A DNA stretch of 64,000 nucleotides from Desertimonas sp963786985. Its GTDB lineage: Bacteria > Actinomycetota > Acidimicrobiia > Acidimicrobiales > Ilumatobacteraceae. A program made the translations under genes and the position numbers. This document shows positions 42,141-50,299 of the stretch, in pieces; the first letter of the stretch is position 1, and every line of letters starts with the position of its first letter. The DNA is taken from NCBI GenBank assembly GCA_963786985.1, contig CAWBBL010000016.1, positions 310,001 through 374,000 on the forward strand, given 5' to 3'. The notes beneath the pieces were generated by a model that made no database searches, had not been told where the DNA came from, and worked only from the letters and a program-made list of their open reading frames with translations.

Positions 42141-42817
42141 GCCGGCCTCGGGGACACCGTCCACCGTTCGGCAACGGCGGCGAGCGTCTCGATCAGCGCC
42201 CGGGTGGGGGGCGACAACCCGTCGGGACCAGGAGCTGGGCTGAGCGGGCTGAGTCCACGGACGCGGGGTGGGAGCTCCAGCTGCACGCCGGCGTCGCGCC
42301 CGAGGTTCACCGGGTTCGCCGCGTGGAGGCCGCGCAGTTCCACCGGGATGCGGTCGAGGTCGGTGACCACGTCGTAGTCCGGCAGCCGGGGCGCCGCCTC
42401 GTCGGCCAGGGTGGCGGCGAGCCGGCGGTTGCGACCGCCGGCGAGGATCGAGGTCCATCCGCCCTGGCGGCCATAGCCGTGCACCGAGATCACCGTGTCG
42501 ACGTGTTCGACGAAGGCGGCCAGCGCCGCCGACTCCGCTGGCCGATAGCTGATCGACGGGAGATGATGGTCGACGTCGTCGGGATGGACGACGACGTAGT
42601 ACGACGCTCCGGCGGCTTCGGCGGCGGCGATGGCGATCACATCGGTCATCACCTCGAGCCCGCCACCGTGGATCGCCAACAGCCCGAACGTCGAGCGCAA
42701 CTCGCTGCGCTCGACGACGTCCGGTCGGGCCAGCAACTCGGTGAGCGTGGCCGGCCCGGCGCTCCGATCGATGACCCGTCGGGTGGTGGGCGCGGGTGGC
42801 GGGTACACGACGCCCAT
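42137..42817 (-). CDS. Poly-gamma-glutamate hydrolase family protein
   Basis: 226 residues from ATG 42817. The pattern AIHGGGLEVMTDVIA near the N-terminus, VHPDDVDHHLPS with a histidine-rich stretch, and TVISVHGYGR match PF05908, zinc hydrolases related to phage poly-gamma-glutamate hydrolase. They cut gamma-glutamyl links or related amides. No signal peptide, so it is probably cytoplasmic. It is divergent from ligD and overlaps the phosphotransferase gene by 4 bp. Confidence 0.82.
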   Translation of the reverse strand: MGVVYPPPAPTTRRVIDRSAGPATLTELLARPDVVERSELRSTFGLLAIHGGGLEVMTDVIAIAAAEAAGASYYVVVHPDDVDHHLPSISYRPAESAALAAFVEHVDTVISVHGYGRQGGWTSILAGGRNRRLAATLADEAAPRLPDYDVVTDLDRIPVELRGLHAANPVNLGRDAGVQLELPPRVRGLSPLSPAPGPDGLSPPTRALIETLAAVAERWTVSPRPA

Positions 42818-42839
42818 CGTGCCATCGACTGCGGGTGGG

Positions 42840-42845
42840 TACTCT
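42840..42845 (+). promoter_or_regulatory. -10 box TACTCT of ligD
   Basis: TACTCT lies 6 bases before the GTG at 42852. The identical hexamer at the same distance precedes ku (45440-45445), which suggests joint control of the NHEJ genes. Confidence 0.45.
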
Positions 42846-42851
42846 CGCACC

Positions 42852-44412
42852 GTGTCCGCCGCCGAGCGCCGGCTCTCCAAGTACGACTCGATGCGCGACT
42901 TCACCAAGTCGCCGGAGCCGCCCGGCCAGGTGGCCGGCAGCGCCGACGGTCGCAATCGGTTCCTCGTCCAGCGGCACCGCGCCCGGCGCCTGCACTACGA
43001 CCTGCGCTTCGAGATCGACGGAGTGCTCGTCAGCTGGGCCGTCCCTCGCGGACCGAGCCTCGACCCCGCTCGCAAGTCACTCGCCGTCAAGGTCGAGGAT
43101 CACCCGTACGCCTACGGCTGGTTCGAGGGGATCATCCCGAGCGGCTACGGGATGGGCGACGTCGTGCTGTGGGACGACGGCTGGTGGGAGCCCGACCCCG
43201 AATACCCCGACGAGCCGCCGGCGGCCACCGCGATCGAGCGGGGGGAGTTCAAGTTCGTGCTCATCGGGCGCAAGCTGGGCGGCCGCTTCCTGCTCGTCCG
43301 CACGGCCAAACCGGGCTCCGACGACGACCAGTGGCTGTTGATGCACAAGAAGGACGCTGCGGCAGTGTCCGGCTGGGATCCCGAGGACTACCCGCGGTCG
43401 GTGGTCAGCGCCCGCACCAACGTCGACATCGCCGAGGGGCGTCCCGGACGCTGGTCGGCGGCAACGGCGGCCGAGCTCGCCGCGCTGCGCAAGCTGCCCG
43501 CCGCCAAATCGGACTGGACCGTCGCCGGCGTCACGCAACAGATCACCAATCTCGACAAGATCCTGATCCCCGGGCGCGGCAAGGCCAAACCGATCAGCAA
43601 ACGCGAGATCATCGCCTACTACGCCACCGTCGCCCCGTGGATGACGATGGGACTCGCCGGCCACCCCGTCAACCTCAACCGCTTTCCGGACGGTGTCGAC
43701 AGCGCCAAGGGCGGCTTCTACCACAAGGCCGTGCCGGCGCACGCCCCGTTGTGGGTACGGCGCTGGCCGAACCCCCGGGCAAGCACCGGCGAGACGCGCG
43801 AGTACCTGTTGATCGACGGCGCTCCGGCGCTGGTGTGGGCCGCCAACTTCGCCGGTTTCGAGATCCACCCGTGGACGTCGACGGCGGCGTCGCCGGACGA
43901 GCCGTCCTTCGCCCTCGTCGACATCGACCCGGGGACCGAGACGACGTGGGACGACACGTTGACGATCGCCCGGCTGTATCGGGTTGCCCTCGACAAGCTC
44001 GGCCTCGTCGCCCGGCCGAAGGTCACCGGCAAGCGCGGCATCCAGATCTACATCCCGGTCAAACCCGGCTACTCGTTCCCCGAGACCTCGGAATTCGTCG
44101 AGACGCTGTCCCGCACGGTCGGCGGGGTCGTCCGCGAGCTCGTCAGCTGGAAGTGGCAGAAGAACGCCGCGGGGCGGCAAGGCGCGCCTCGACTACACGC
44201 AGAACCAGGTCAACAAGACGCTGGTCGCTCCGTACAGCATCCGCCCGGCGCCCGGCGCACCGGTGTCGGTTCCGTTGGAATGGGACGAGCTCGACGACCC
44301 CAAGCTGCGTTCGGACCGCTGGACGATCCGCGACGTGCTGAAACGCCTGGAGACGGTCGGCGACCCGTTCGATGCGCTCGTCGGGCAGGGCCAGGCGCTG
44401 CCAGCGCTCTAG
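42852..44412 (+). pseudogene. ligD: LigD-like protein with PE and POL domains only, one frameshift
   Basis: Reconstructed length about 519 residues. Domain 1 (about 1-200) is the LigD 3'-phosphoesterase: FLVQRHRARRLHYDLRFEI (seen as QRHRARRLHYDLR), SWAVPRGPS, WLLMHKKD. Domain 2 (about 225-519) is the archaeo-eukaryotic primase-like polymerase: NLDKILIPG, GFYHKAVP, the catalytic ALVDIDPG (D-x-D) and KWQKNA. The frame breaks at about 44169, where one G is in excess; RLDYTQNQVNKTL then follows in the new frame. No ligase domain. Order PE-POL differs from mycobacterial POL-PE-LIG. It fills or resects ends in non-homologous end joining. Start GTG 42852. Confidence 0.87.
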
Positions 44413-44426
44413 GAGAGGAGTCGGAC

Positions 44427-45395
44427 GTGTTCGGAGTTCGAGTAGCCAGACACGGCGGGCCGGACGTGCTGGAGTGGGTGGAGCTCGCCGATCCGATCCC
44501 GGGGCCGACCGACGTCGTCGTCGACCTCACCGCCGCCGGGCTGAACTTCCTCGACGCCTATCAGCGCGGCGGGTTGTACCCGATGACCCTGCCGTTCACC
44601 CCGGGTTCTGAGGGCGCTGGCGTTGTGCGTGCCATTGGTTCCGACGTCAGTGACTTCCAGCCCGGCGATGCCGTGGCGTGGGCGTCGGTGCTCGGGTCGT
44701 ACGCCGAGCAGGTGCGCGTACCGGCGGCATCGGCGGTCGCCGTGCCGGAGGGCGTCGGGCTCGACGTCGCCGCCGCCGTGATGCTTCAGGGGATCACCGC
44801 CCACTACCTCGCCCTCGACACGTTCCCGCTCCAGCCCGGCGACCGTTGCTTGATCCACGCCGGCGCCGGCGGGGTCGGGCTCCTGCTCATCCAGATCGCC
44901 AAACTCCGTGGGGCCGAGGTGTTCACCACCGTCGGCACCCCGGCCAAGGCTGACCTCGCGACGCAGATGGGCGCCGACCACGTGATCGTCTACGAAGGCA
45001 CCGACTTCGGTGAGGCGATCGAGGCGATCGCCGGTCCCCGGCCGCTCGACGTCGTCTATGACGGCGTCGGAGTCTCCGTGTTCTCGCGGAGCATCGGCCT
45101 ACTACGCCGGCGGGGAATGATGGTCACGTTCGGCAACGCCTCCGGACCGGTCGACCCGGTCGCACCGCTCGAGCTGAGTCGGGGCGGTTCGCTGTACCTG
45201 ACCCGCCCGACGATCGCCGACTACCTGGCGACGCGCGACGAGCTCGAGCGGCGCGTCGGTGATCTGTTCTCGTGGGTCGCCGATGGCACGTTGCAAGTGC
45301 GGATCGGTGCCCGCCTGCCGCTTGCCGAGGCCGCCGACGCCCACCGGGCGCTCGAGGGGCGGGCGACGACGGGCAAGACGCTGCTCGAGGCGTAG
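44427..45395 (+). CDS. NADPH:quinone oxidoreductase (zinc-independent MDR family)
   Basis: 322 residues. Medium-chain reductase fold: the N-terminal catalytic part with GLNFLDAYQRGGLYP and PGSEGAGVV, the nucleotide site HAGAGGVGLLLIQIAK, and no zinc cysteines, as in Qor/crystallin-like quinone reductases. GTG 44427 has a strong ribosome site AGGAGAGGAG 7 bases upstream. It sits between ligD and ku on the same strand; a link to DNA repair is not evident. Confidence 0.9.
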   Translation: MFGVRVARHGGPDVLEWVELADPIPGPTDVVVDLTAAGLNFLDAYQRGGLYPMTLPFTPGSEGAGVVRAIGSDVSDFQPGDAVAWASVLGSYAEQVRVPAASAVAVPEGVGLDVAAAVMLQGITAHYLALDTFPLQPGDRCLIHAGAGGVGLLLIQIAKLRGAEVFTTVGTPAKADLATQMGADHVIVYEGTDFGEAIEAIAGPRPLDVVYDGVGVSVFSRSIGLLRRRGMMVTFGNASGPVDPVAPLELSRGGSLYLTRPTIADYLATRDELERRVGDLFSWVADGTLQVRIGARLPLAEAADAHRALEGRATTGKTLLEA

Positions 45396-45439
45396 GCGTG
45401 CCGCGGTAACCAATCGCAGGGTCGGCGACCGAACAGGAG

Positions 45440-45445
45440 TACTCT
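45440..45445 (+). promoter_or_regulatory. -10 box TACTCT of ku
   Basis: TACTCT ends 6 bases before the ATG at 45452, with no Shine-Dalgarno sequence; same arrangement as for ligD. Confidence 0.45.
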
Positions 45446-45451
45446 TGAGGC

Positions 45452-46375
45452 ATGCCTCGTCCAGTGTGGACGGGCGCGATCTCGTTCGGGATGGTCGCCA
45501 TTCCGATCCGCCTCGTGCCCGCCGTTCGCAAGAAGAGCATCTCGTTCAACCAGCTCGATGACCGCAACATGGCGCGCATCCGCTACCGCAAGGTCAACGA
45601 GGAGAGCGGCGAGGAGGTGCCCAGCGAGCACATCGTCAAGGGCTATGACCTCGGCGGCGGCAGCTACGTCACGCTCACCGACGACGATCTCGCGCCGCTG
45701 CAGCCGGTGAAGTCCAAGGAGATCGACCTCGAGACCTTCGTGCCGGAGGTCGACGTCAACCCGCTGATGTTCGATTCGTCGTACCTCGTCCTGCCGGACA
45801 AGAACGCCAAGCCCTACGCCCTGCTGGCCGACGCGATGGCCGGGTCCGGCCGCGTCGGCATCGGCCGATTCGTGATGCGCCAGAAGGAATATCTGGCAGC
45901 GATCCGGTCCGACGGCTCCCACCTCACGCTGTCGACGCTCGTGTTCCCTGACGAGCTCGTCGAGCCGGGCTCGATCGAGGAGTTCGAGGAGTTGGAGGGC
46001 GTGGAGATCTCCGACAAGGAACTGAAGATGGCCCAGGGTCTCGTCGAAGCGCTCAGCGACGACTTCCTGCCCGCGCAGTACACCGACGAGTACCGGGCAG
46101 GCGTCGAGAAGGTCATCGAGGAGAAGGCCGCCGGGCGCACTCCGGTGTTCGAGGCCGAAGCTGCCCCGCGTGCCGCCGTCATCGATCTCGCCGCGGCCCT
46201 CGAGGCCAGCCTCGCCGAGGCCCGGGCAGCCAAGCAACGCCATCCGTCGGCGACTTCCGCCAAGCCGGCCAAATCGTCACGGGCGAAGAAGGCCGCGGCG
46301 GCCGCCGCCGACGTCGAGGACGACGCCGAGGAGGCCCCCAAGGCGCGCAAGACCCGCGCCCGCAAGTCCGCCTGA
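45452..46375 (+). CDS. ku: DNA end-binding protein Ku
   Basis: 307 residues. The bacterial Ku core begins MPRPVWTGAISFGMVAIPI, gives FNQLDDRNMARIRYRKV (here RIRYRKVNEESGEEV) and VDVNPLMFDSSYLVLPD, and includes the bridge region. The homodimer threads onto broken DNA ends and recruits LigD for non-homologous end joining. The C-terminal 60 residues are rich in Ala, Lys and Arg, a lysine-rich tail seen in many actinobacteria that aids DNA binding. It is convergent with a ligase gene, with repeat R2b between. Confidence 0.97.
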   Translation: MPRPVWTGAISFGMVAIPIRLVPAVRKKSISFNQLDDRNMARIRYRKVNEESGEEVPSEHIVKGYDLGGGSYVTLTDDDLAPLQPVKSKEIDLETFVPEVDVNPLMFDSSYLVLPDKNAKPYALLADAMAGSGRVGIGRFVMRQKEYLAAIRSDGSHLTLSTLVFPDELVEPGSIEEFEELEGVEISDKELKMAQGLVEALSDDFLPAQYTDEYRAGVEKVIEEKAAGRTPVFEAEAAPRAAVIDLAAALEASLAEARAAKQRHPSATSAKPAKSSRAKKAAAAAADVEDDAEEAPKARKTRARKSA

Positions 46376-46455
46376 CCCGAGTGTTTCCGGCAACCCGAGT
46401 GCTACCGGCGCGACGTGTCGGCCGGAAACCCTCCGGTGGACGGAAACACTCGGGT
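46375..46455 (+). repeat. Dispersed repeat R2, copy b: long inverted repeat between convergent genes
   Basis: 81 bp starting at the last base of the ku stop codon. Ends ACCCGAGTGTTTCCG and CGGAAACACTCGGGT as in copy a; the inner modules are more diverged (CCCGAGTGCTACCGG, CCGGAAACCCTCCGG). Possible bidirectional terminator for ku and the ligase gene. Confidence 0.8.
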
Positions 46456-46464
46456 GGGGCGGGG

Positions 46465-47358
46465 TCAGGTTTCGCGGACGATGTCGGCGGGTGACTTGTC
46501 GTCGCGCAGGCCGAGGAACACGGGGGCGCGGAGGCCGCCGCCCTCGGTCCATTCGAGGAAGCCCACCTGGGCGACGAGCTGCGGGCGCACCCAGCGGTAC
46601 GCGCCACGGGGCAGCTTCGGCGGAACGGCGAACGGGGACGTATCCGTCTCCAGCTGACGCAGCTTCGTCATGATCTCCGTGAGGGTCCGCTCGTTGAACC
46701 CGGTGCCGACCGCGCTGACGAACTGCAGCCGTCCGTCGTCGTCGTGGACGCCGACGAGCAGTGAGCCGAACGAGCCCGTGCGATTGCCCTCGCCGAGCTT
46801 GTAACCGCCGACGACCATCTCCTGGGCGTTGGTGTACTTGACCTTGACCCACGCCGGGACGCGGCGGCCGGACTGATACGTCGACGAGGTGCGCTTGGCC
46901 ACGATGCCCTCGAAGCGCTGCGCCCGGGTCGCCGCCTCCATCACCTCGGCGTCGTCACTGACGGGGGTGATCGTCAGCGGAGACGTCGGTCGCACGGTCG
47001 CCTCCAACAACTCCCGCCGCTCGCGCCACGGATGATCGCGAAGGTCCTCACCGTCGAGGGCCAACAGGTCGAACACCACGTAGGCGTGATCGCGGTCCGC
47101 CCGCCCGACGCTCTGGAACGTGTGACGACCGTCGTCGTCGTAGGCGATCACCTCGCCGTCGAGCACGACGTCGCGATCGGTGGCCGCGCGCACCGCCGTC
47201 GCCAGCCATGGCCACTGCGGGAGCTTCGGCTTGCCGGTGGAACTGACCGCGTCGACGGCGCCGCCAGCGCGGCGCACGAGGACGCGATGGCCGTCCCACT
47301 TCGGCTCGTACATCCACCCGTCGCCCACCGGCACGGCGCGCCCCGTCATTGCCTTCAT
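46465..47358 (-). CDS. ATP-dependent DNA ligase, LigD ligase-domain type
   Basis: 297 residues from ATG 47358. The adenylation site is YEPKWDGHR with Lys20; further motifs are LDGEVIAYD (motif III region), FEGIVAKR (motif IV) and WVKVKY (motif V). The OB-fold follows with WVRPQLVAQVGFLEWT. The protein corresponds to the free ligase domain of NHEJ LigD or to LigC, and would seal ends processed by the separate PE-POL protein. It is convergent with ku. Repeat R1d lies 19 bp upstream of the start. Confidence 0.9.
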   Translation of the reverse strand: MKAMTGRAVPVGDGWMYEPKWDGHRVLVRRAGGAVDAVSSTGKPKLPQWPWLATAVRAATDRDVVLDGEVIAYDDDGRHTFQSVGRADRDHAYVVFDLLALDGEDLRDHPWRERRELLEATVRPTSPLTITPVSDDAEVMEAATRAQRFEGIVAKRTSSTYQSGRRVPAWVKVKYTNAQEMVVGGYKLGEGNRTGSFGSLLVGVHDDDGRLQFVSAVGTGFNERTLTEIMTKLRQLETDTSPFAVPPKLPRGAYRWVRPQLVAQVGFLEWTEGGGLRAPVFLGLRDDKSPADIVRET

Positions 47359-47376
47359 CGGGGCGACCGGCCATTC

Positions 47377-47443
47377 TTGCGTTCCCCGGCCACGCAGGCC
47401 GCTCATGGCCGCTTCCTCGCTGGCGCTCGGTCGCTCGCATCGG
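47377..47443 (+). repeat. Dispersed repeat R1, copy d
   Basis: Starts TTGCGTTCCCCGGCCACGC, ends GGTCGCTCGCATCGG; located between the divergent ligase and macro-domain genes. Confidence 0.8.
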
Positions 47444-47469
47444 TGGACGACTCCGAGACCATGGGGCAA

Positions 47470-47475
47470 TACTGT
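47470..47475 (+). promoter_or_regulatory. -10 box TACTGT of the macro-domain gene
   Basis: TACTGT matches TANNNT and ends 7 bases before the ATG at 47483, without a ribosome site. Confidence 0.4.
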
Positions 47476-47482
47476 CAGCGCC

Positions 47483-48010
47483 ATGGCGCCGCGCTTGGAG
47501 GTCGTCGAGGGCGACATCACGATCGAGACGACCGACGCCATCGTCAACGCGGCGAACAACTCGCTGCTCGGTGGCGGCGGCGTCGACGGGGCCATCCACC
47601 GAGCCGCCGGACCCGAGCTGCTCGACGCCTGCCGCGCTCTCGGCCGATGTGCCACCGGCGACGCCAAGACGACCCCGGGCTTTCGCCTGCCCGCCCGCTG
47701 GGTGATCCACACCGTCGGTCCCGTGTGGCACGGCGGGGAGGCTGGCGAGTCGGAGCTGCTGGCGTCGTGCTACCGGCGATCCCTGGAGGAGGCCGACCGA
47801 GTCGGCGCTACCTCGATCGCCTTCCCGGCGATCTCCACTGGCGTCTACGGCTACCCGGCGGAGGACGCTGCACGGATCGCCGTCGACGCCGTGCGGTCGA
47901 CACCCACGCTCGTCGAGCGCGTCCGGTTCGTGTGCTTCAGCCCTTCGACGACGACGATCTACGTCGAGCTGATCGACGCCGACGACAGCAAGACGGGGCA
48001 CGGTGCCTGA
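47483..48010 (+). CDS. Macro-domain protein (ADP-ribose / O-acetyl-ADP-ribose binding)
   Basis: 175 residues, all one MacroD-type domain: GDITIETTDAIVNAANNSLLGGGGVDGAIHRAAG (the family landmarks are NAANNSLLGGGGVDGAIH), CATGDAKTTPGF, and FPAISTGVYGYP. Such proteins remove mono-ADP-ribose or deacetylate O-acetyl-ADP-ribose. The stop lies inside the antisense end of the UspA gene (52-bp tail overlap). It stands next to the NHEJ locus, but a joint role is not shown. Confidence 0.92.
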   Translation: MAPRLEVVEGDITIETTDAIVNAANNSLLGGGGVDGAIHRAAGPELLDACRALGRCATGDAKTTPGFRLPARWVIHTVGPVWHGGEAGESELLASCYRRSLEEADRVGATSIAFPAISTGVYGYPAEDAARIAVDAVRSTPTLVERVRFVCFSPSTTTIYVELIDADDSKTGHGA

Positions 48011-48432
48011 CGCACGAGGTGATCGCTCACCGAACCGAGCACGGCCCGCCGCAACCCGCCGCGTCCTCGTGTCCCGGCCACGATGACCGTTGCCCCACGC
48101 TCGGCGGCGAGATCGCAGAGCGCTCGGCCGGGCTCACCCTCCACGGCGATCTTCTCCACACCGGCGACGCTGCCGAGACCCAGGGCATTGACCGTGTCGG
48201 CGAGGAGCGCTTCGGCCGCATCGCGATCGGCAGCCACGATCGCCTGGTACTCCTGCTCGTCGACCATCCCCCCGGCGAGTCCCGAGGCGCCGTACAGCAG
48301 CGAGCCGTCGACTGGCTCGACGACCGTAACGACCAGGGTGTGATCGGCCGGGGCGAGCAGACCGAGCCCGGCGGCCAACGCCGCCGTGGCCAACTCCGAG
48401 CCGTCGGTGCACAGCATCGTGACAGTCTTCAT
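47959..48432 (-). CDS. Universal stress protein UspA family
   Basis: 157 residues. The fold opens MLCTDGSELATAAL and closes with the nucleotide motif G-x2-G-x9-G-(S/T): GTRGRGGLRRAVLGSVSDHLV, seen as GTRGRGG and LGSVSD, followed by CPVLL. The presence of this motif suggests ATP binding. The gene overlaps the macro-domain gene tail by 52 bp. Start ATG 48432. Confidence 0.92.
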   Translation of the reverse strand: MKTVTMLCTDGSELATAALAAGLGLLAPADHTLVVTVVEPVDGSLLYGASGLAGGMVDEQEYQAIVAADRDAAEALLADTVNALGLGSVAGVEKIAVEGEPGRALCDLAAERGATVIVAGTRGRGGLRRAVLGSVSDHLVRQAPCPVLLSSASISST

Positions 48433-48537
48433 TGGGCAATCTTCGCGTCGCCGAACGCCTGGACCACGCGGGCGCCGACGAGATCAGGGCGGGCGCCCGG
48501 CTCGTTTCTCGATCTCACCGTCGCATCCTGTCACCCC

Positions 48538-48543
48538 TAGCGT
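48538..48543 (+). promoter_or_regulatory. -10 box TAGCGT of purU
   Basis: TAGCGT ends 6 bases before the GTG at 48550. Same hexamer as before mftD and the 2OG oxygenase gene. Confidence 0.5.
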
Positions 48544-48549
48544 GGAGCG

Positions 48550-49401
48550 GTGGCCAATGCCGTGCTGCTCGTCGCCTGTCCCGACCGCCGCGGCATCGTC
48601 GCCGCCGTGACGTCGTTCGTCGCCGCTCACGGCGGCAACATCGTCGACCTCCAGCAGCACACCGACCACACCGACGGCTCGTTCTTCCAGCGCGTCGAGT
48701 TCGAGCTCGACGGCCTCACCCTCGGGCGCGACGACATCGATGCCGCCGTGGCGCCCGTGATGGAGCAGTACTCGATGCGCTGGTCGCTGCGCTTCACCGA
48801 CCAGCGCCCGCGGGTCGCCCTGCTCGTCTCACGCGAGTCGCACTGTCTCAGCGACCTGCTGCATCGCCGGCGCAGCGACGATCTGGCGATCGAGGTGCCG
48901 GTCGTCATCAGCAACCATCCCGATCACGCCGAGATCGCCGCCTGGTTCGGCGTGGAGTACTGCCACCTCCCAATCGTCGACGGCGACAAGTCCGCCCAGG
49001 AACGCCAGATCGTCACCGCCCTCGAGAACCACAACATCGACCTCGTTGTCCTCGCCCGCTACATGCAGGTGCTCTCCGCGTCGTTCTGCGAACGCTGGAC
49101 GGGCCGGGCGATCAACATCCACCACTCGTTCCTGCCGTCGTTCAGCGGCGCCCGCCCGTACCACCAGGCGCACGAGCGGGGCGTCAAGTTGATCGGGGTC
49201 ACCGCCCACTACGTCACGGCCGACCTCGACGAGGGGCCGATCATCGACCAGGACGTGATCAGGGTCAGCCACCGCGACGCCGTCGAGGACCTCCGGCGCA
49301 AGGGCCGCGACCTCGAAGTCGCCGTGCTCGCCCGGGCCGTACGCGCCCACGTCGAGCACCGCACCCTCGTGTACGGCCGCCGCACCGTGGTCTTCGACTA
49401 G
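48550..49401 (+). CDS. purU: Formyltetrahydrofolate deformylase
   Basis: 283 residues. An N-terminal ACT domain (VACPDRRGIVAAVTSFVAAHG, here CPDRRGIVAAV) precedes the formyltransferase fold. Active-site signs are VISNHPDH, YMQVLS and INIHHSFLPSF, and the aspartate region DEGPIIDQDV. It hydrolyses 10-formyl-THF to formate and THF, balancing one-carbon pools. Length is normal. GTG start right after a -10 box. Confidence 0.95.
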   Translation: MANAVLLVACPDRRGIVAAVTSFVAAHGGNIVDLQQHTDHTDGSFFQRVEFELDGLTLGRDDIDAAVAPVMEQYSMRWSLRFTDQRPRVALLVSRESHCLSDLLHRRRSDDLAIEVPVVISNHPDHAEIAAWFGVEYCHLPIVDGDKSAQERQIVTALENHNIDLVVLARYMQVLSASFCERWTGRAINIHHSFLPSFSGARPYHQAHERGVKLIGVTAHYVTADLDEGPIIDQDVIRVSHRDAVEDLRRKGRDLEVAVLARAVRAHVEHRTLVYGRRTVVFD

Positions 49402-49492
49402 TGCGCCGAAGGGCCGATCTGGGCGGCCCCCGATTCATTGGCAGAAAACCGGACGCCAACGTCGTCGCAGCGACCAACGATGGGCGGAACGA

Positions 49493-50194
49493 CTAACGGG
49501 CGTCGTCGGCCATCGCCGCCCGCTCGGCGACGAGGTGGCCGAACGGACTGAAGAGGAACCACCGTGGCAGGCCCCGGGTGAGTCGCGGCGGGCCCTCAAC
49601 GCGGATCGACCCGGTCTCGACGGCGTGGCCCCACGACTCGACGCCGTTGAACACACCCGACAACGTCGCTGACGTGCACGTGACGATGACGTCGCTGTCG
49701 TAGCCGGGGTGTTGATTGCAGACCGATGCCTCGCCGCGCTCGAGCACGATCCATGCCGTGATCCGCTCGGGTTGCGTGTAGTCGAATTGCACGACGACGC
49801 GGTTGGGCGGGAGCGCCGCCGGGTCGACGCGGTGGTGCATCCACCACGTCAGCGTGATCGGATCGATGGCCCGCGGTTCCATCTCGTTGTACAGCCAGTG
49901 CACCGACCATTCGCCGAGGGCCATGACGACGTTCTCGAGGTCCTTGCCCGCCGGCGTCAGCCGATACTCGCTCCCCCGGCCGGTGACCGACGGCCAACGC
50001 TCGAGGACACCCTTGCGCTCGAGGTGTTTGAGGCGCTGAACGAGCAGCGACCGGGAGATCCCCGGCAGGCCACGGGCGATGTCGTTGAACCGCGTGCTGC
50101 CGAGGATCAACTCCCGAAGGATCAGCGGCGTCCACCGATCGGCGACGACGTCGGCGCCCATCGAGACGGGACAGAACTTGCCATATCCAGGCAT
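49493..50194 (-). CDS. HxlR-family transcriptional regulator with SCP2-like C-terminal domain
   Basis: 233 residues. The winged helix shows FCPVSMGADVVADRWTPLILRELILGSTRF (key parts ADVVADRWTPLILREL), ISRSLLVQRLKHLERKGVLER, and LTPAGKDL. The C-terminal 110 residues (VVVQFDYTQ, WIVLERGEASVC, SDVIVTC) resemble an SCP2-type lipid-binding fold, which suggests that the regulator senses a hydrophobic ligand such as an acyl-CoA. It diverges from an acyl-CoA dehydrogenase gene 105 bp away, its likely target. Confidence 0.88.
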   Translation of the reverse strand: MPGYGKFCPVSMGADVVADRWTPLILRELILGSTRFNDIARGLPGISRSLLVQRLKHLERKGVLERWPSVTGRGSEYRLTPAGKDLENVVMALGEWSVHWLYNEMEPRAIDPITLTWWMHHRVDPAALPPNRVVVQFDYTQPERITAWIVLERGEASVCNQHPGYDSDVIVTCTSATLSGVFNGVESWGHAVETGSIRVEGPPRLTRGLPRWFLFSPFGHLVAERAAMADDAR

Positions 50195-50299
50195 GACGCA
50201 AAACTAGCCAGGCCCGCCGCGGCCGGAGTCCATATTTCGTACTGGATCAGTTCGGAAATTCGACTACCTCTCCGGCTCCGATTCTGGACAATGGATGGC

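Noticed and set aside
49410..49440. A further R3 copy after purU
   Set aside because: Only TCTGGGCGGCC is shared; the inverted end and the second module are missing.
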